From Acidobacteriota bacterium (GTDB lineage Bacteria > Acidobacteriota > Blastocatellia > UBA7656): a DNA stretch of 64,000 nt. The DNA is taken from the NCBI GenBank assembly GCA_040754075.1, contig JBFMDH010000029.1, positions 36,088 through 100,087 on the forward strand, read 5' to 3'. The notes under the pieces are model-generated. The model ran no database searches, was not told the DNA's origin, and worked only from the letters and a program-made list of their open reading frames with translations. The translations under genes and the position numbers were made by a program. Positions 62,774 through 64,000 of this stretch are shown here, in pieces. Each line of letters opens with the position of its first letter. Position 1 is the stretch's first letter.

Positions 62774-63676
62774 TGCGCGCTCCCAAACCTTCGGTAGCAA
62801 AAACTCGTCAATCAAATATGGCGAATCAGGATCGCCAGTTCCAACAAAAACTCTAGCTGGAGACCACTCCTTAATAAATTTTCGTACTATTCTGGTTGCT
62901 TGAGTTCGTACGCTTGGAGCGCATCGAATCAGGACTCTTTCCTCGAATTTTGGCGTTTGGAAATGCAGATACTTGCCGCATCGATGCAAATGCGCAGTAA
63001 TGATATCAGATTCCTTGTAGCCAATGGTTATGGCAAGAGACGATTGCTTTGGGTTTATATACACAGCACCAGAGGATTGTGTATTCCAGTCAGATGCGGT
63101 TAGTTTGGTGGCGATATTCCAGTCAAGAGTGTTCGATACAGAATTTCCACAACAGGGACAGTAATCAATGGACAGAGGCTCATTAATCACAGTCAATTTC
63201 AGGTTAGGAGCTAACTCGTTCATTTCTTCCAAGATTGAGTCAATCCACATCTCGATAGGGCCATCGAGCAGATGATAATGCCTTTCAAGTACTATTTTGC
63301 CATCTACCTTTTGAAAGATCATCCTGACAGCATGTATCGCATCGAGAGTTCCATAAGCATTTATTACTGCGATTGATTGAGGATGCTCTTTCTTGGCGTC
63401 CGCAACGAATGCCTCCCATTCTTCTTTATGGGCGCGAATTTTGTCTGCACCAAGCTCAGTATGTTTTAACTGCGTGTACTTCTTAGGTCTGTGATGTGCG
63501 TCATGGTCTTCAACGCAAAGTACCGCAATATTGGCTGGATCGTTATTGGAGGGGTCGTGATCAATATGGTGAAAGTTGACCCCGACTCCGCGTGCTTTGC
63601 AGACGCAACATACGCCTGCATTCAGCAACAGCAGATGAGTCATCTCTGGATTAGTTAGTTTTTTTCTTTTTCCCAT
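62768..63676 (-). CDS. HNH endonuclease-type protein carried on a gene cassette
   Basis: 302 residues from ATG 63676 (MGKRKKLTNPEMTHLL). The N-terminal 80 residues form an HNH nuclease fold: a CCVC zinc pair, NFHHIDHDPSNND with the HH active-site pair, NIAVLC and EDHDAHH. The remaining 220 residues have a CPCCGN zinc knuckle near the middle and no recognised domain; they may determine target specificity or bind a partner. The frame is open up to a GTG inside the neighbouring attC half-site. Its TAA lies in the attC core. HNH proteins on cassettes can be defence nucleases, but no partner gene or methylase is seen. Confidence 0.82.
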   Translation of the reverse strand: MGKRKKLTNPEMTHLLLLNAGVCCVCKARGVGVNFHHIDHDPSNNDPANIAVLCVEDHDAHHRPKKYTQLKHTELGADKIRAHKEEWEAFVADAKKEHPQSIAVINAYGTLDAIHAVRMIFQKVDGKIVLERHYHLLDGPIEMWIDSILEEMNELAPNLKLTVINEPLSIDYCPCCGNSVSNTLDWNIATKLTASDWNTQSSGAVYINPKQSSLAITIGYKESDIITAHLHRCGKYLHFQTPKFEERVLIRCAPSVRTQATRIVRKFIKEWSPARVFVGTGDPDSPYLIDEFLLPKVWERAT

Positions 63677-63703
63677 TCGCTTGTAAACGCCTAGCTTGTA
63701 GCA

Positions 63704-63735
63704 ACCTAACACTCACCATCAGCGGGCGCGGGCGG
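63704..63735 (-). repeat. Half attC-like site at the upstream end of the cassette
   Basis: ACCTAAC (63704-63710) followed by CACCATCAGCGGGC repeats the arrangement of one side of the complete site at 62681-62773: core box, then an inner box containing CATCAGCGG. The matching inner and outer boxes expected within 100 bp to the right are absent. This is read as the 3' end of the preceding cassette's attC, whose other half has been lost. Confidence 0.6.
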
Positions 63736-64000
63736 CATAGCGAGGTCATGTGAACATTACGGTTCGCGCTCTGAAGAAACCACGAGTAAAAGTCACGCTA
63801 TAAATGTTGAAAGTACGTTCCAATCATTGAGTGTGGCACAAACCCATCCGTCCTGCTGGCTGCTTGTCAACATTCCTTGAGGGGATTTTCTTTTCTTCTT
63901 CACCCTCTTTGGAGGGCGACATCAGCGGGCGCACAGGTACTAAAGATAAAGTAATCTCTGAAACGGGATCAACAACACCAATTGATTGTGCGCTGTCACC
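63736..64000. other. Right-edge sequence, no gene seen
   Basis: 265 bp without a convincing reading frame. CATCAGCGGGCGC at 63920-63932 repeats 13 bases of the attC half-site (63718-63730), perhaps a remnant of another cassette boundary. The cassette array, if any, would continue past the edge. Confidence 0.4.

Overview
The window looks like chromosome of an Acidobacteriota bacterium, probably close to Blastocatellia. This is an inference from gene style and not from any marker gene. The clues are a CadC-like winged-helix regulator fused to TPRs, another fused to a STAND ATPase, a Ser/Thr kinase with a TPR tail, large Reg_prop/Y_Y_Y sensors, DUF4136 proteins, a tricorn-like peptidase, many secreted proteins of unknown function and moderate GC. 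There is no rRNA and no CRISPR array. One complete tRNA (Gln, CUG) is present.

Layout. 1-4964 (minus): a probable operon of three cytoplasmic proteins of unknown family; the first-listed gene runs off the left edge and the other two are paralogues. 6241-9309 (plus): a secreted repeat/CARDB protein, a chagasin-type inhibitor lipoprotein and a papain-type peptidase. 9493-10956: a small membrane protein and a tandem array of four tiny genes with double-glycine leaders, closed by a strong terminator. 11010-19295: an integrase remnant, a degraded tRNA-Gln 3' end, then a five-gene minus-strand block (sensor kinase, NarL-type regulator, lone receiver, Cys-rich secreted protein, DsbA-like oxidoreductase), ending at intact tRNA-Gln. 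This resembles tRNA-targeted island accretion. 19466-34049: tricorn-like peptidase, NTF2-like protein, an envelope-protein operon, the TPR regulator and the TPR kinase. 34353-37628: ABC binding protein, YjjX-like NTPase, small membrane protein and selD. The selD gene reads through an in-frame UGA and so is itself a selenoprotein gene. 37808-43755 (minus): Reg_prop diguanylate cyclase and winged-helix STAND ATPase.

44151-57753 holds uppS, a triple-GAF sigma-54 activator, a minus-strand operon of DUF4136-type envelope proteins, and a plus-strand operon (STAS protein, small membrane protein, zinc-ribbon membrane protein, HlyD adaptor, double ATPase, two ABC-2 permeases). The intergenic region between the two operons has one sigma-54-type promoter facing each way and a tandem palindrome almost exactly midway (about 110 bp from each). 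This suggests that one enhancer drives both, with the nearby activator as the obvious candidate regulator.

57999-61542 carries housekeeping genes glgA, trxA and purA, separated by palindromic intergenic repeats. 62098-64000 holds an NTR/TIMP-like secreted protein and a mobile gene cassette: an HNH endonuclease gene whose stop codon lies in a complete attC-like site, with a half attC at its other end. No integron integrase is visible.

Strongest candidates for something undescribed: the four-peptide GG-leader array, the divergent sigma-54 regulon, the tRNA-Gln islet, and the paralogue operon at the left edge.
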